Assembly (NCBI RefSeq): GCF_001895025.1
Contig: NZ_BCXI01000018.1
Location: 92,962 to 156,961 of the forward strand
Source: Rhodococcus zopfii NBRC 100606 = JCM 9919
GTDB taxonomy: Bacteria; Actinomycetota; Actinomycetes; Mycobacteriales; Mycobacteriaceae
DNA length: 64,000 nucleotides
Direction of reading: 5' to 3'
Shown here: positions 9,266-19,263 of the stretch, one piece after another
Position numbering within the stretch: the first letter of the stretch is position 1
Layout of the letters: each line of letters opens with the position of its first letter
Program-made: the position numbers and the translations under genes
The notes under the pieces: generated by a model
Told to the model about the DNA's origin: nothing
What the model saw: only the letters and a program-made list of their open reading frames with translations
Databases searched by the model: none

Positions 9266-9282
9266 CAGATGGCGCGCATCTG
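9266..9282. promoter_or_regulatory. candidate operator between the thiolase and HxlR regulator genes
   Basis: An inverted repeat CAGATG-GCGCG-CATCTG in the divergent intergenic region, in a locally AT-richer stretch. Its location suits a winged-helix dimer that controls both promoters. Confidence 0.4.
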
Positions 9283-9303
9283 GCTATGCCCATTTCAAGT
9301 CAG

Positions 9304-9309
9304 TAGTCT
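9304..9309 (+). promoter_or_regulatory. -10 element for a leaderless HxlR regulator transcript
   Basis: TAGTCT is followed by six bases and then the ATG. No Shine-Dalgarno sequence is visible. Confidence 0.45.
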
Positions 9310-9315
9310 TGGGTC

Positions 9316-9825
9316 ATGGCGCTGAAGCTCGAAGGACCCCTCGCGGACCGGTCGGCGTGGGAGGCCGGCGAGCAGTGTTCGATCAGCCGCGCGATGCGGA
9401 TCGTCGGAACCCGATCCGCGATGCTGCTCCTGCGCGAGGCGTACTACGGCACCACGCGGTTCGACGACTTCGCGCACCGCGTGGGCATCACCGACGCCGT
9501 CGCCTCGGCGCGCCTGAAGGAACTCGTCGAGGCCGGATTGCTCGCCAGGAGCCCGTACCGTGAGCCCGGGCAGCGCACCCGTTACGAGTACGTGCTCACC
9601 GACATGGGACGTGATCTACTGCCCGCGGTGCTCGCGCTCATGCAGTGGGGCGACAAGTACCTGCACCGTGGCGGCGGACCGCTGCAGCTGGTCGAGGACG
9701 CCACGAGCACACCGGTTCGGGTGCAGATCCGCAGTGAAGACGGCAACGAGGTCGGGCTCGACGATCTGCGGGTGCGCATCAACCGGCAACGAATTCGGGC
9801 GGGAACGGAGCAGTCTCCGTCCTGA
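9316..9825 (+). CDS. HxlR family winged-helix transcriptional regulator
   Basis: A 169-residue protein with the HxlR layout: a Cys near the N-terminus (EQCSISRAMRIVGTR), the helix-turn-helix around FDDFAHRVGITDAVASARLKEL, and the wing segment YREPGQRTRYEYVLTDMGRDL. HxlR proteins bind DNA as dimers and some sense aldehydes or oxidants through the N-terminal Cys, here Cys21. It is transcribed away from the thiolase gene and probably regulates it and itself. The C-terminal 50 residues are less conserved. Confidence 0.85.
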   Translation: MALKLEGPLADRSAWEAGEQCSISRAMRIVGTRSAMLLLREAYYGTTRFDDFAHRVGITDAVASARLKELVEAGLLARSPYREPGQRTRYEYVLTDMGRDLLPAVLALMQWGDKYLHRGGGPLQLVEDATSTPVRVQIRSEDGNEVGLDDLRVRINRQRIRAGTEQSPS

Positions 9826-9986
9826 GCGAGCCCGGCCGAGACCCTGGATGTGCCGGCCGAGCAGGGTCCAGGGGATGATGGAAGGCCACGGGTTGCGGCG
9901 GATGCGATCCTGGAACGGGACGAGAACGGGACCGGTCGCGACGACACGGTCGGTGTCGGTGTGCGAGTGAGACGAGGGAATAGGGC

Positions 9987-11831
<1,845 letters not shown>

Positions 11832-11854
11832 GTCCACCCACCGGAAGGATCCCC

Positions 11855-12787
11855 GTGCTCGACACCTGGCTAACCCGTGAACTCGGCATCACCGTCCCGC
11901 TGGTCGGAGCACCGATGGGTGGGCGAGCCGGGGGGACCCTGGCCGGGGAGGTCACCCGCGCCGGGGGTCTCGGCCTGATCGGCGCGGCCCGCTACAACAC
12001 CCCCGAGTGGCTCGAGGCCGAGGCCCGCACCGCGCGGGAGATCGGCGGGGGACTGCTCGGGTTCGGCCTGATGACGTGGTCGCTGGCCGACGACGACTCG
12101 CTGCTCGGTGCGGTGCTCGCCCTGCGACCGCGGGTGGTGTCCCTGTCGTTCGGCGACCCCGCGCCCTACGTCGAACGTGTGCACGAGGCCGGCGCGCTGG
12201 CGATCTCGCAGATCAACACGATCGACGACCTGCGAGTCGTCGAGGCCGCGGGCGTCGACGCGGTCGTTGCGCAGGGACATGAGGCGGGCGGCCACACCGG
12301 CCGGGTCGGGACGCTGCCGCTGCTGCAGGAGGTTCTCGAGTCGACGTCGCTCCCGGTCCTCGCCGCGGGCGGCATCGCGTCTGGTCGCGGACTGGCGGCG
12401 GTGCTCGCGGCCGGTGCCGAGGGCGCGTTCGTGGGCACCGCGCTGCTGGCCAGTCCGGAGACGGTCGGCCCGGCCTACGCCCGGGACAAGTTGATCGCCG
12501 CAGGCAGCGCCGACACCGTCTACACCGACGTCTTCGACAAGGCGCGGCATCAGCCGTGGCCGGCGCGGTGGGGCGGGCGGGCGCTCGCCAACGACTTCAC
12601 CGCGAGCTGGCACGGTCGCGGTGCGGACGAGCAGACGATCGCCGACGCGTATGTCGGCGACGATCCGGACATCGGGGTCGTGTACGCGGGAGAGGCGGCG
12701 GGCCTGGTGCGGGAACAGCGGCCGGCCGGGGACGTGATCCGGGATATCGCAGCGCAGGCGGAATCGCTGCTCACGCGCTTCCGGTAG
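11855..12787 (+). CDS. nitronate monooxygenase / 2-nitropropane dioxygenase-like flavoprotein
   Basis: A 310-residue TIM-barrel FMN protein. Visible motifs are the N-terminal LVGAPMGGRAGGTLAGEVT, the conserved active-site QGHEAGGHTG and the FMN-phosphate loop AAGGIASGRGLAAVLAAGA. Class members oxidise alkyl nitronates or reduce quinones; the physiological substrate is not predictable. The GTG start has GGAAGGAT upstream. It converges on the GH15 gene with only 19 bp between stops. Confidence 0.88.
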   Translation: MLDTWLTRELGITVPLVGAPMGGRAGGTLAGEVTRAGGLGLIGAARYNTPEWLEAEARTAREIGGGLLGFGLMTWSLADDDSLLGAVLALRPRVVSLSFGDPAPYVERVHEAGALAISQINTIDDLRVVEAAGVDAVVAQGHEAGGHTGRVGTLPLLQEVLESTSLPVLAAGGIASGRGLAAVLAAGAEGAFVGTALLASPETVGPAYARDKLIAAGSADTVYTDVFDKARHQPWPARWGGRALANDFTASWHGRGADEQTIADAYVGDDPDIGVVYAGEAAGLVREQRPAGDVIRDIAAQAESLLTRFR

Positions 12788-12806
12788 CTCCGCGGGGGAG
12801 GCCGGA

Positions 12807-14774
12807 TCAGGACGGGTGCAGGTGCGCCGGATGGAACGCGCCGGTCTGGATCTGCTCCTCGGCCCGGATGACGTGCACCACCGCGTTGATCTGTGCGAGA
12901 TGCGTGAACGCCTGCGGGAAGTTGCCCAGGTGCCGGCCGGTGTGCGGATCGATCTCCTCGGCGTAGAGCTTGAGCGGGCTGGCGAAGCCGAGGAGCCGAT
13001 CGCACAGCGCGCGGGCACGATGCACCTCGCCGATCTCGACCAATGCCGACACCAGCCAGAACGAACAGATCGTGAAGGTGCCCTCCACTCCGGACATCCC
13101 GTCGTCCGTCGTCTCGACCCGGTAGCGCAACACCAGGCCGTCCTCGGTCAGTTCGTCGGCGATGGCCAGGACGGTCGCGCGTACCCGCGGATCGTCGGCG
13201 GGCAGGAACCGCAGCAGCGGAATCAGCAGCGCCGACGCATCCAGCGACGGATGCCCGTACCGCTGGGTGAACACCCCGCGTTCGTCGACACCGTGCGCAA
13301 GGATGTCCGCCTTGATCTCGTCGGCCATGTTCTGCCACTGCGTCGCGTAGCTCTTCTCGTTCTGCATCGCGGCGAGTTTGGCGCCGCGGTCGAGCGCGAC
13401 CCAGCACATCACCTTGGACGAGACGAAGTGCTGGGGATCGCCGCGCACCTCCCAGATTCCGCGGTCCGGTTGCCGCCAGTGTTTCAGCGCCTCCTCCACC
13501 TGGCGTTTGAGCAGCGGCCACAGCGAATCGGGGACGTGCTCGCGTGACTTGACGTGGAGGTATACCGAATCGAGCATGGTGCCCCAGATGTCGTGCTGGG
13601 ACTGGTGGTACGCGCCGTTGCCGATCCGCACCGGTTTGGCCTCGTCGTAGCCGCACAGATGGGGGAGCTCGGACTCCTCGAGCGTGCGTTCCCCGCCGAC
13701 CCCGTACATCACCTGCAGTGGGCGGGCAACGCCGTGCTCGTCCCGGCTCGCGTCGGCGATGAACGAGAAGAAGTCGTCGGCCTCACGGTCGAGTCCCAGC
13801 GTGTACAGACCCCACAGGGCAAACGTCGAATCGCGCACCCATGCGTAGCGGTAGTCCCAGTTGCGTTCGCCGCGCGGAGTTTCCGGCAGCGAGGTGGTCG
13901 AGGCTGCGAGCAGTGCCCCGGTCGGCGCGTACGTCAGGCCCTTCAACGTCAGCGCGCTGTGCTGCAGATAGCCGCGCCACGGATGATCCGGGAACCGTCC
14001 CGTGGTGATCCACTCCCGCCAGAAGTCCGCGGTCGCAGCCATTTTCGCGGCCGCCTCCGCGAACGTGGCCGGAGCCGGATTGTCCGACCACGACAGAGCC
14101 ACGAACACGCTGTCGCCCTTGTACATCCGGGTACGGGCGCGTGCCTCACGTCCCTCGAGACCCAGGCGCAGATCGGTGGTCAGCCGCAGCTCCGGATGGA
14201 TTTCCGCGGCCGTCGCGCGGCACCGCGCGGTCGCCTCCTCGTACACCTTGCCGGTGTACTCCCAGACCGCCGACTCCCGGTTGTAGTCGAACGCCGGTTC
14301 GCAGCTCATCTCGAACTCCACGGTGCCGCTCACGCAGCGCACCGTGCGCAACAGCACGTGCTCGGCATCCCAGTCCGGCGGCGTGCGCCGATGCGTGCGC
14401 GACCGTTCGTCGACGGCGTGCCACGGACCCATGACCAGCGCATCGCGCACCACGATCCAGCCGGTCTCGGTCTGCCACGTGGTCTCGAGGATCAATCCTC
14501 CGGGAAGATAGCGGCGCGCGGCGGGAACGGTGTGCCCGTGCGGGCCGAGCCGGAAATGCCCGGCGCTGCGGTCGAGGATCGCCCCGAACACACTCGGGGA
14601 ATCGGGTCGGGGAATGCACATCCACTCGACGGCACCGTTGCGGGCGATCAGGCAGGTCGTCTCGCAATCCGACAGAAACGCGTAGTCGTCGATCGGTGGA
14701 TACGGGCTGCGGTGGAGAACCGCCAGCGGCCGCTCGGCGGGTTCGTGCGTGTCGACGTCGAACGTGGATCCCAT
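12807..14774 (-). CDS. glycoside hydrolase family 15 protein (trehalase / glucoamylase-like)
   Basis: A 655-residue protein. It has an N-terminal beta-sandwich domain opening with PPIDDYAFLSDCETTCLI, then the (alpha/alpha)6 GH15 catalytic barrel. Barrel motifs include RNWDYRYAWVRDSTF, NGAYHQSQHDIWG and EEIDPHTGRHLGNFPQAFTH, which hold the two conserved acidic catalytic positions. The mycobacterial counterpart at this locus is a trehalase, so trehalose is the best guess. The ATG at MGSTFDV is chosen because the frame remains open for another ~165 codons without family similarity. Confidence 0.9.
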   Translation of the reverse strand: MGSTFDVDTHEPAERPLAVLHRSPYPPIDDYAFLSDCETTCLIARNGAVEWMCIPRPDSPSVFGAILDRSAGHFRLGPHGHTVPAARRYLPGGLILETTWQTETGWIVVRDALVMGPWHAVDERSRTHRRTPPDWDAEHVLLRTVRCVSGTVEFEMSCEPAFDYNRESAVWEYTGKVYEEATARCRATAAEIHPELRLTTDLRLGLEGREARARTRMYKGDSVFVALSWSDNPAPATFAEAAAKMAATADFWREWITTGRFPDHPWRGYLQHSALTLKGLTYAPTGALLAASTTSLPETPRGERNWDYRYAWVRDSTFALWGLYTLGLDREADDFFSFIADASRDEHGVARPLQVMYGVGGERTLEESELPHLCGYDEAKPVRIGNGAYHQSQHDIWGTMLDSVYLHVKSREHVPDSLWPLLKRQVEEALKHWRQPDRGIWEVRGDPQHFVSSKVMCWVALDRGAKLAAMQNEKSYATQWQNMADEIKADILAHGVDERGVFTQRYGHPSLDASALLIPLLRFLPADDPRVRATVLAIADELTEDGLVLRYRVETTDDGMSGVEGTFTICSFWLVSALVEIGEVHRARALCDRLLGFASPLKLYAEEIDPHTGRHLGNFPQAFTHLAQINAVVHVIRAEEQIQTGAFHPAHLHPS

Positions 14775-14849
14775 CACACCATGATCGGCCCGGCCCGGTC
14801 CGCCCGCACGGAGAACGGCCGAGGATTCGGTGGCGCGGAGCCCGCCGTC

Positions 14850-14855
14850 TAAGGT
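14850..14855 (+). promoter_or_regulatory. -10 element for a leaderless small membrane protein gene
   Basis: TAAGGT is followed by six bases (GGGTGC) and then the GTG start codon, with no ribosome-binding site between. Same layout as several other genes in this window. Confidence 0.5.
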
Positions 14856-14861
14856 GGGTGC

Positions 14862-15083
14862 GTGGACCGGATGGCAACGTGGTGGGACGGATTCGAGCTG
14901 TGGCTCGCCGGACTGTCGTTCGTGCCGCAGGCCGCACTGGTACTGCTTGTGATGGTGCCGCTGTGCGCCGGCGCGGCCTGGCTGCTCGACCGCCTGCTCG
15001 CCGCGGTGTTCGCTGCCGTCGGACGCGGTGAACCGGAGACACCTGCACCGGCCACGACCGAACTTACGACGAAGGAACGCTGA
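14862..15083 (+). CDS. small single-pass membrane protein of unknown function
   Basis: A 73-residue protein with one long hydrophobic segment (roughly residues 17-50, FVPQAALVLLVMVPLCAGAA onward) and a polar Thr/Glu-rich C-terminus. A small membrane gene sits at the same place in M. tuberculosis (the Rv2401A position, recalled). Divergent from the GH15 gene and apparently leaderless. Its 3' end carries GAAGGA, a ribosome-binding site for the tiny ORF that starts one base after its stop. Function unknown. Confidence 0.65.
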   Translation: MDRMATWWDGFELWLAGLSFVPQAALVLLVMVPLCAGAAWLLDRLLAAVFAAVGRGEPETPAPATTELTTKER

Positions 15084-15084
15084 C

Positions 15085-15162
15085 ATGCCGCGCTCACGCG
15101 TGACCCTGGCGCTGATCGCGCTGCTCGCCCTCGTCGTCGTGGCATGGTTGCTGACCCGCTGA
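15085..15162 (+). CDS. 25-residue single-transmembrane microprotein
   Basis: A short ORF encoding MPRSRVTLALIALLALVVVA followed by WLLTR: a basic N-terminus and one membrane-spanning helix. It starts one base after the stop of the preceding small membrane gene, with GAAGGA about nine bases upstream of the ATG, so it looks translationally coupled. Too short for most gene callers. It could be a subunit or regulator of the neighbouring membrane protein; nothing shows which. Not to be confused with the cysteine leader ORF that follows. Confidence 0.5.
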   Translation: MPRSRVTLALIALLALVVVAWLLTR

Positions 15163-15212
15163 CCGCACGGCTGACCCCCTGAACGCGCGGCCGGGGCGGC
15201 CGGTTGCTCTGC

Positions 15213-15218
15213 TAGAGT
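15213..15218 (+). promoter_or_regulatory. -10 element for the leaderless sulfate-operon transcript
   Basis: TAGAGT followed by exactly seven bases (CTGCGGC) and the GTG of the cysteine-encoding leader ORF. This is the spacing expected when transcription starts at the first base of the start codon. Confidence 0.65.
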
Positions 15219-15225
15219 CTGCGGC

Positions 15226-15318
15226 GTGTCCGTAACCGCCCTGCCCCGCGTGCGCCATGAGCTGGTGCTCATCGCTGTGGGCAGCCTTGCGGTTGCCGAC
15301 GTCAGCTGTTGTCGCTGA
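15226..15318 (+). CDS. leaderless cysteine leader peptide upstream of the sulfate transport operon
   Basis: A 30-residue ORF starting with GTG seven bases after a -10 box. It reads MSVTALPRVRHELVLIAVG and ends DVSCCR, so two adjacent cysteine codons (TGT TGT) lie one codon before the stop. Mycobacteria use leaderless short ORFs with cysteine runs as cysteine-responsive attenuators of sulfur operons: ribosomes stall at Cys codons when Cys-tRNA is low. This ORF sits between a promoter and subI, with alternative pairing around the subI ribosome-binding site downstream. The peptide itself probably has no function. Confidence 0.7.
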   Translation: MSVTALPRVRHELVLIAVGSLAVADVSCCR

Positions 15319-15323
15319 TCGAC

Positions 15324-15489
15324 CCTTCCCGACCCGCGGCGTCACCGCACCGGCTTCCGGGCAGATCGCGATCGATCCTCCGTGCCTCGTCCCCCGGCAG
15401 GTCCGGGCGCCTCGCGTGACGCGCACGGAGCCTTCCGGTGCCGATTTCTGCGGGTCCCCACGTCCGCTTCACCGCTCCTGCAGGAAGGC
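15324..15489 (+). promoter_or_regulatory. candidate translational attenuator between the cysteine leader ORF and subI
   Basis: The subI ribosome-binding site contains GGAAGGC (15483-15489). A perfect complement, GCCTTCC, lies at 15430-15436 and could hide it. The bases CCGGTGC (15435-15441), which overlap that complement, also pair with GCACCGG at 15347-15353, giving a competing structure. A further CCTTCC sits at 15324-15329, just after the leader stop, within reach of a ribosome stalled at the Cys codons. Which state is on or off cannot be settled by eye. Confidence 0.45.
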
Positions 15490-15498
15490 CCCTGTTCC

Positions 15499-16530
15499 AT
15501 GAAGAAACGTTCTGCCCTCGTGTTCGCAGCCCTCGCGGCAGCCACCGCGACCGCGCTGTCCGCCTGCTCGGGCGGCGCGAGCGACACCGTCGGCGGTGAC
15601 GACAGCGCGGCCGACGGCTCCGGCGGCACCGTCAACCTGTACGCCTACGCGGTCCCGAAGCCCGGCTTCGACCTGCTCATCCCCGCATTCAACGCCACCG
15701 AGCCGGGTGAGGGTGTCGCCTTCCAGCAGTCCTACGGCGCCTCCGGCGACCAGTCCCGCAAGGTCAAGGACGGCGCGGCGGCGGACTTCGTCAACTTCTC
15801 CGTCGAACCGGACATCACCCGCCTCGTCGACGCGGGCCTCGTCGACCCGGACTGGAACACCGGCGCCTACAAGGGCGTCCCCTTCGGTTCGGTGGTGACC
15901 ATCGTGGTCCGCGAGGGCAACCCGAAGAACATCCAGGATTGGGACGACCTGCTCCAGCCGGGTCTCGAGGTCGTGACCCCCAACCCGTTCAGTTCCGGAT
16001 CGGCCAAGTGGAACCTGCTCGCGCCGTACTCGGCGAAGAGTGAAGGCGGGACCGATCCGCAGGCCGGTCTGGATTTCGTGAACCAGCTCGTGACCGAGCA
16101 TGTCAAGATCCAGCCGAAGTCCGGTCGTGAGGCGACCGAGGCGTTCCTGCAGGGTTCCGGAGACGTGCTGCTCAGCTACGAGAACGAGGCCCTCTTCGCC
16201 GAACGCAACGGAGATCCCGTCGAGCATGTCACCCCGCCGATCACGTTCAAGATCGAGAACCCGGCTGCGGTGCTGACGAACTCGCCGAACGCGGCGCAGG
16301 CCCAGGCGTTCAACGACTTCCTCTACACCACCGAAGGGCAGCGCCTGTGGGCACAGGCCGGGTTCCGTCCGGTCGACCCGGGCGTCGCCGAGGAGTTCGC
16401 TGCCGACTTCCCGCAGCCACAGAAGCTGTGGACCATCGCCGACCTGGGCGGCTGGTCCACCGTCGATGCCGACCTGTTCAAGCAGGGCACCGGCTCCATC
16501 GCCGTGATCTACGACAACGCCACGAAGTAG
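15499..16530 (+). CDS. subI: sulfate ABC transporter substrate-binding lipoprotein
   Basis: A 343-residue lipoprotein precursor. A basic start (MKKR) and hydrophobic stretch lead to the lipobox LSAC with Cys23 as the lipidation site. The mature part is a type II periplasmic-binding fold of the Sbp/CysP family (NLYAYAVPKPGFDLLIPAF, QQSYGASGDQSRKVKDGAAAD, NPFSSGSAKWNLLAPYS, GDVLLSYENEALFAE). It captures sulfate outside the membrane for CysTWA. AGGAAGG precedes the ATG, and this site lies inside the predicted attenuator. First structural gene of subI-cysT-cysW-cysA. Confidence 0.93.
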   Translation: MKKRSALVFAALAAATATALSACSGGASDTVGGDDSAADGSGGTVNLYAYAVPKPGFDLLIPAFNATEPGEGVAFQQSYGASGDQSRKVKDGAAADFVNFSVEPDITRLVDAGLVDPDWNTGAYKGVPFGSVVTIVVREGNPKNIQDWDDLLQPGLEVVTPNPFSSGSAKWNLLAPYSAKSEGGTDPQAGLDFVNQLVTEHVKIQPKSGREATEAFLQGSGDVLLSYENEALFAERNGDPVEHVTPPITFKIENPAAVLTNSPNAAQAQAFNDFLYTTEGQRLWAQAGFRPVDPGVAEEFAADFPQPQKLWTIADLGGWSTVDADLFKQGTGSIAVIYDNATK

Positions 16531-16540
16531 GCCTCGTCCC

Positions 16541-17416
16541 GTGAGCACCACCGAGACACGCCCCGGGGCTGGAGCAGCGGCTCCCGCCCCGGGGGCGCGC
16601 CGCCGGAAGCCGCTGTTCGCCTTCACCGGAACGGCTGGGCCTCTCGGCATCGGCGTGGCTACCCTCTGGCTGAGCATCATCGTCCTGCTGCCCCTCGCGG
16701 CGCTGACCACCCACGCGTTCGACGACGGGTTGTCCGGCTTCGTCGACGCCGTCACGGCGCCGGCCGCGATCGCCACCCTGCGGGTCACCGTCGTCGTGTC
16801 GGTGATCGTCGCATTGATCAACGCGGTGATGGGAACCCTCATCGCCTGGGTGCTGGTCCGCGACGACTTCCCGGGCAAGAAGGTCGTCAACGCTCTGATC
16901 GACCTGCCGTTCGCGCTGCCCACGATCGTTGCGAGCATCGTGCTGCTGTCGCTGTACGGGCCGATGAGCCCGATCGGCCTGCACCTGAACGCAACTCAGC
17001 CCGGCCTGATCATTGCCCTGGCGTTCGTGACGCTGCCGTTCGTGGTGCGTGCCGTGCAACCCGTGCTGATCGAAACCGACCGGGAGGTAGAGGAGGCCGC
17101 GGCGTCGCTCGGTGCCGACAACGTCACCATCTTCCGTTCCGTCGTCCTGCCGACGCTCCGGCCCGCGATCCTCGGCGGTGCCGGCCTCGCGTTCGCCCGC
17201 GCCATCGGTGAATACGGGTCGATCGTGCTCATCGGCGGCAACATTCCGTACGAGACGCAGGTGGCATCGCAGTACATCCAGCAGCAGATCGAGATGGACC
17301 GCCCCGTCAACGCGGCGGCCGTGTCGGTCGCTCTGCTGCTGATCGCGTTCGTCGCACTGTTCGTGTTGCGGGTGGCCGCGAGCCGTGGCCGGCGCCGAGA
17401 GGAGAACGACGCGTGA
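16541..17416 (+). CDS. cysT: sulfate ABC transporter permease CysT
   Basis: A 291-residue permease with about six transmembrane helices. The cytoplasmic EAA loop reads EEAAASLGADNVTIFRSVVLP, contacting the ATPase. The proline-rich N-terminal 35 residues precede the first helix. The GTG start follows subI by ten bases and the stop overlaps cysW by four (GTGA). With CysW it forms the membrane pore for sulfate/thiosulfate. Confidence 0.93.
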   Translation: MSTTETRPGAGAAAPAPGARRRKPLFAFTGTAGPLGIGVATLWLSIIVLLPLAALTTHAFDDGLSGFVDAVTAPAAIATLRVTVVVSVIVALINAVMGTLIAWVLVRDDFPGKKVVNALIDLPFALPTIVASIVLLSLYGPMSPIGLHLNATQPGLIIALAFVTLPFVVRAVQPVLIETDREVEEAAASLGADNVTIFRSVVLPTLRPAILGGAGLAFARAIGEYGSIVLIGGNIPYETQVASQYIQQQIEMDRPVNAAAVSVALLLIAFVALFVLRVAASRGRRREENDA

Positions 17417-18222
17417 AACTCTCCGCGTTCACCCGGATCTCGCTGCGCACCGTCGCGTTGGGTTACCTCTTCCTCCTGCTGCTCGTGCCGATCGGCGTCA
17501 TCCTGTACCGCACGTTCGAGAACGGCATCATGGCGTTCGTCGAGTCGATCAGCACGCCGGCCGCGATCTCGGCACTGAACCTGTCGCTGCTCATCGTCGC
17601 GATCGTGGTGCCGCTGAATGTCGTGTTCGGGATCGCCGTCGCGCTCGCGCTCGTGCGCGGCCGTTTCCCGGGTCGCAGCCTGCTTCAGTCGGTCGTGGAC
17701 CTCCCGTTCGCGGTGTCACCGATCGTCGTCGGTGTTGCCCTGATCATGTTGTGGGGTGCCGGCGGCTGGTTCGGCGGCCTCGAGTCCCTCGGTTTCACGG
17801 TGATCTTCGGTTTGCCCGGCATGGTGTTCGCCACGATCTTCGTGACGCTGCCGTTCGTCGTGCGCGAGGTCGAACCGGTTCTCCACGAGATCGGTGAGGA
17901 ACAGGAACAGGCCGCCGCGACCCTCGGCGCGAATGCGTGGCAGACGTTCTGGAGGATCACGCTGCCGGCCATCCGCTGGGGTCTGACCTACGGCATCGTG
18001 CTCACCGTCGCTCGTGCCCTCGGCGAATTCGGTGCGGTCATCATGGTGTCATCCGGGTTCCCCGGTGTCTCCCAGACGCTGACGCTGCTGGTTCACGCCC
18101 GGTACATCGACGACCACAACACCTTCGGCGCCTACAGTGCCGCGACCCTGCTCATGGCCATCGCGGTGCTCGTGCTGCTGCTGATGACCCTGCTCGACCG
18201 CAAGAGGAGTGCCGACCAATGA
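17413..18222 (+). CDS. cysW: sulfate ABC transporter permease CysW
   Basis: A 269-residue permease with six predicted membrane helices and the EAA motif [21 protein letters not shown]. Conserved CysW pieces include [20 protein letters not shown] and [15 protein letters not shown]. The GTG start overlaps the cysT stop and the stop overlaps the cysA ATG (ATGA). It pairs with CysT in the transporter. Confidence 0.93.
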   Translation: MKLSAFTRISLRTVALGYLFLLLLVPIGVILYRTFENGIMAFVESISTPAAISALNLSLLIVAIVVPLNVVFGIAVALALVRGRFPGRSLLQSVVDLPFAVSPIVVGVALIMLWGAGGWFGGLESLGFTVIFGLPGMVFATIFVTLPFVVREVEPVLHEIGEEQEQAAATLGANAWQTFWRITLPAIRWGLTYGIVLTVARALGEFGAVIMVSSGFPGVSQTLTLLVHARYIDDHNTFGAYSAATLLMAIAVLVLLLMTLLDRKRSADQ

Positions 18223-19232
18223 TCACCGTCACCGGGGCCCACAAGAACTACGGGGATTTCGCGGCGCTCGACAACGTCGACATCGAGATTCCCTCCGGCT
18301 CACTGACCGCGCTGCTCGGCCCGTCGGGCTCCGGCAAATCGACGCTGCTGCGCTCGATCGCCGGTCTCGAGACCCTCGATGCCGGCACCGTGCACATCGC
18401 GGGCAAGGACGTGACCGAGGTGACGCCGCAGAAGCGCGACATCGGGTTCGTGTTTCAGCACTACGCGGCGTTCAAGCACATGACGGTGCGTGAGAACGTC
18501 GCGTTCGGCCTGAAGATCCGCAAGCGCCCGAAGGCCGAGATCGACAAGAAGGTCGGGGAACTGCTCGAGATCGTCGGGCTCGACGGATTCCAGCAGCGGT
18601 ACCCGGCGCAGCTGTCGGGTGGTCAGCGTCAGCGCATGGCCCTTGCCCGCGCGCTCGCCGTCGATCCGCAGGTGCTGCTGCTCGACGAGCCGTTCGGTGC
18701 GCTCGATGCGAAGGTCCGCGCCGACCTGCGGACGTGGCTGCGCCGGCTGCACGACGAGGTGCACGTGACGACCGTGCTGGTCACCCACGACCAGGAGGAA
18801 GCGCTCGACATCGCCGACCGCATCGCCGTGCTGAACCGCGGCCGGATCGAGCAGATCGGAACGCCCGAGGATCTTTACGACCGTCCCGACAACGACTTCG
18901 TGATGTCGTTCCTCGGCAACGTGTCCAAGCTCAACGGGCAGCTGGTGCGACCGCACGACATCCGGCTCGGGCGAACCCCCGAACTCGCGGAGGCCCGCAC
19001 CGAGGGCACCGCCGAGTGGCTCGGGATCACCCGCGCGACAGTCGAACGGGTCGTGCACCTCGGATTCGAGGTGCGGGTGGAGTTGCACAACGAGGCCACC
19101 GGCGAATCGTTCACCGCGCAGGTCACCCGTGGCGACGCGCAGGCGCTGGGCCTGCGCGCAGGCGAAACCGTCTACGCCCGCGCCACCCGAGCACCCGCCT
19201 TACCGGAAGAGGTCGTCGTGTCCGGTGTCTGA
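18219..19232 (+). CDS. cysA: sulfate ABC transporter ATP-binding protein CysA
   Basis: A 337-residue ATPase. Walker A GPSGSGKS (residues 34-41), Q-loop [13 protein letters not shown], signature LSGGQRQR, Walker [12 protein letters not shown] and the switch His in VTHDQEEA are all intact. The C-terminal ~100 residues form the TOBE-type regulatory domain. AGAGGAG precedes the ATG, which overlaps the cysW stop. It powers sulfate uptake and ends the operon. Confidence 0.94.
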   Translation: MITVTGAHKNYGDFAALDNVDIEIPSGSLTALLGPSGSGKSTLLRSIAGLETLDAGTVHIAGKDVTEVTPQKRDIGFVFQHYAAFKHMTVRENVAFGLKIRKRPKAEIDKKVGELLEIVGLDGFQQRYPAQLSGGQRQRMALARALAVDPQVLLLDEPFGALDAKVRADLRTWLRRLHDEVHVTTVLVTHDQEEALDIADRIAVLNRGRIEQIGTPEDLYDRPDNDFVMSFLGNVSKLNGQLVRPHDIRLGRTPELAEARTEGTAEWLGITRATVERVVHLGFEVRVELHNEATGESFTAQVTRGDAQALGLRAGETVYARATRAPALPEEVVVSGV

Positions 19233-19234
19233 CG

Positions 19235-19253
19235 CGCGCCGCCCGCCGGCGCG
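19235..19253. terminator. candidate hairpin terminator after cysA
   Basis: CGCGCCG pairs with CGGCGCG around a 5-nt loop in the short gap between the convergent cysA and universal stress genes. No T tract follows. Confidence 0.4.
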
Positions 19254-19263
19254 GTGATCGTCC

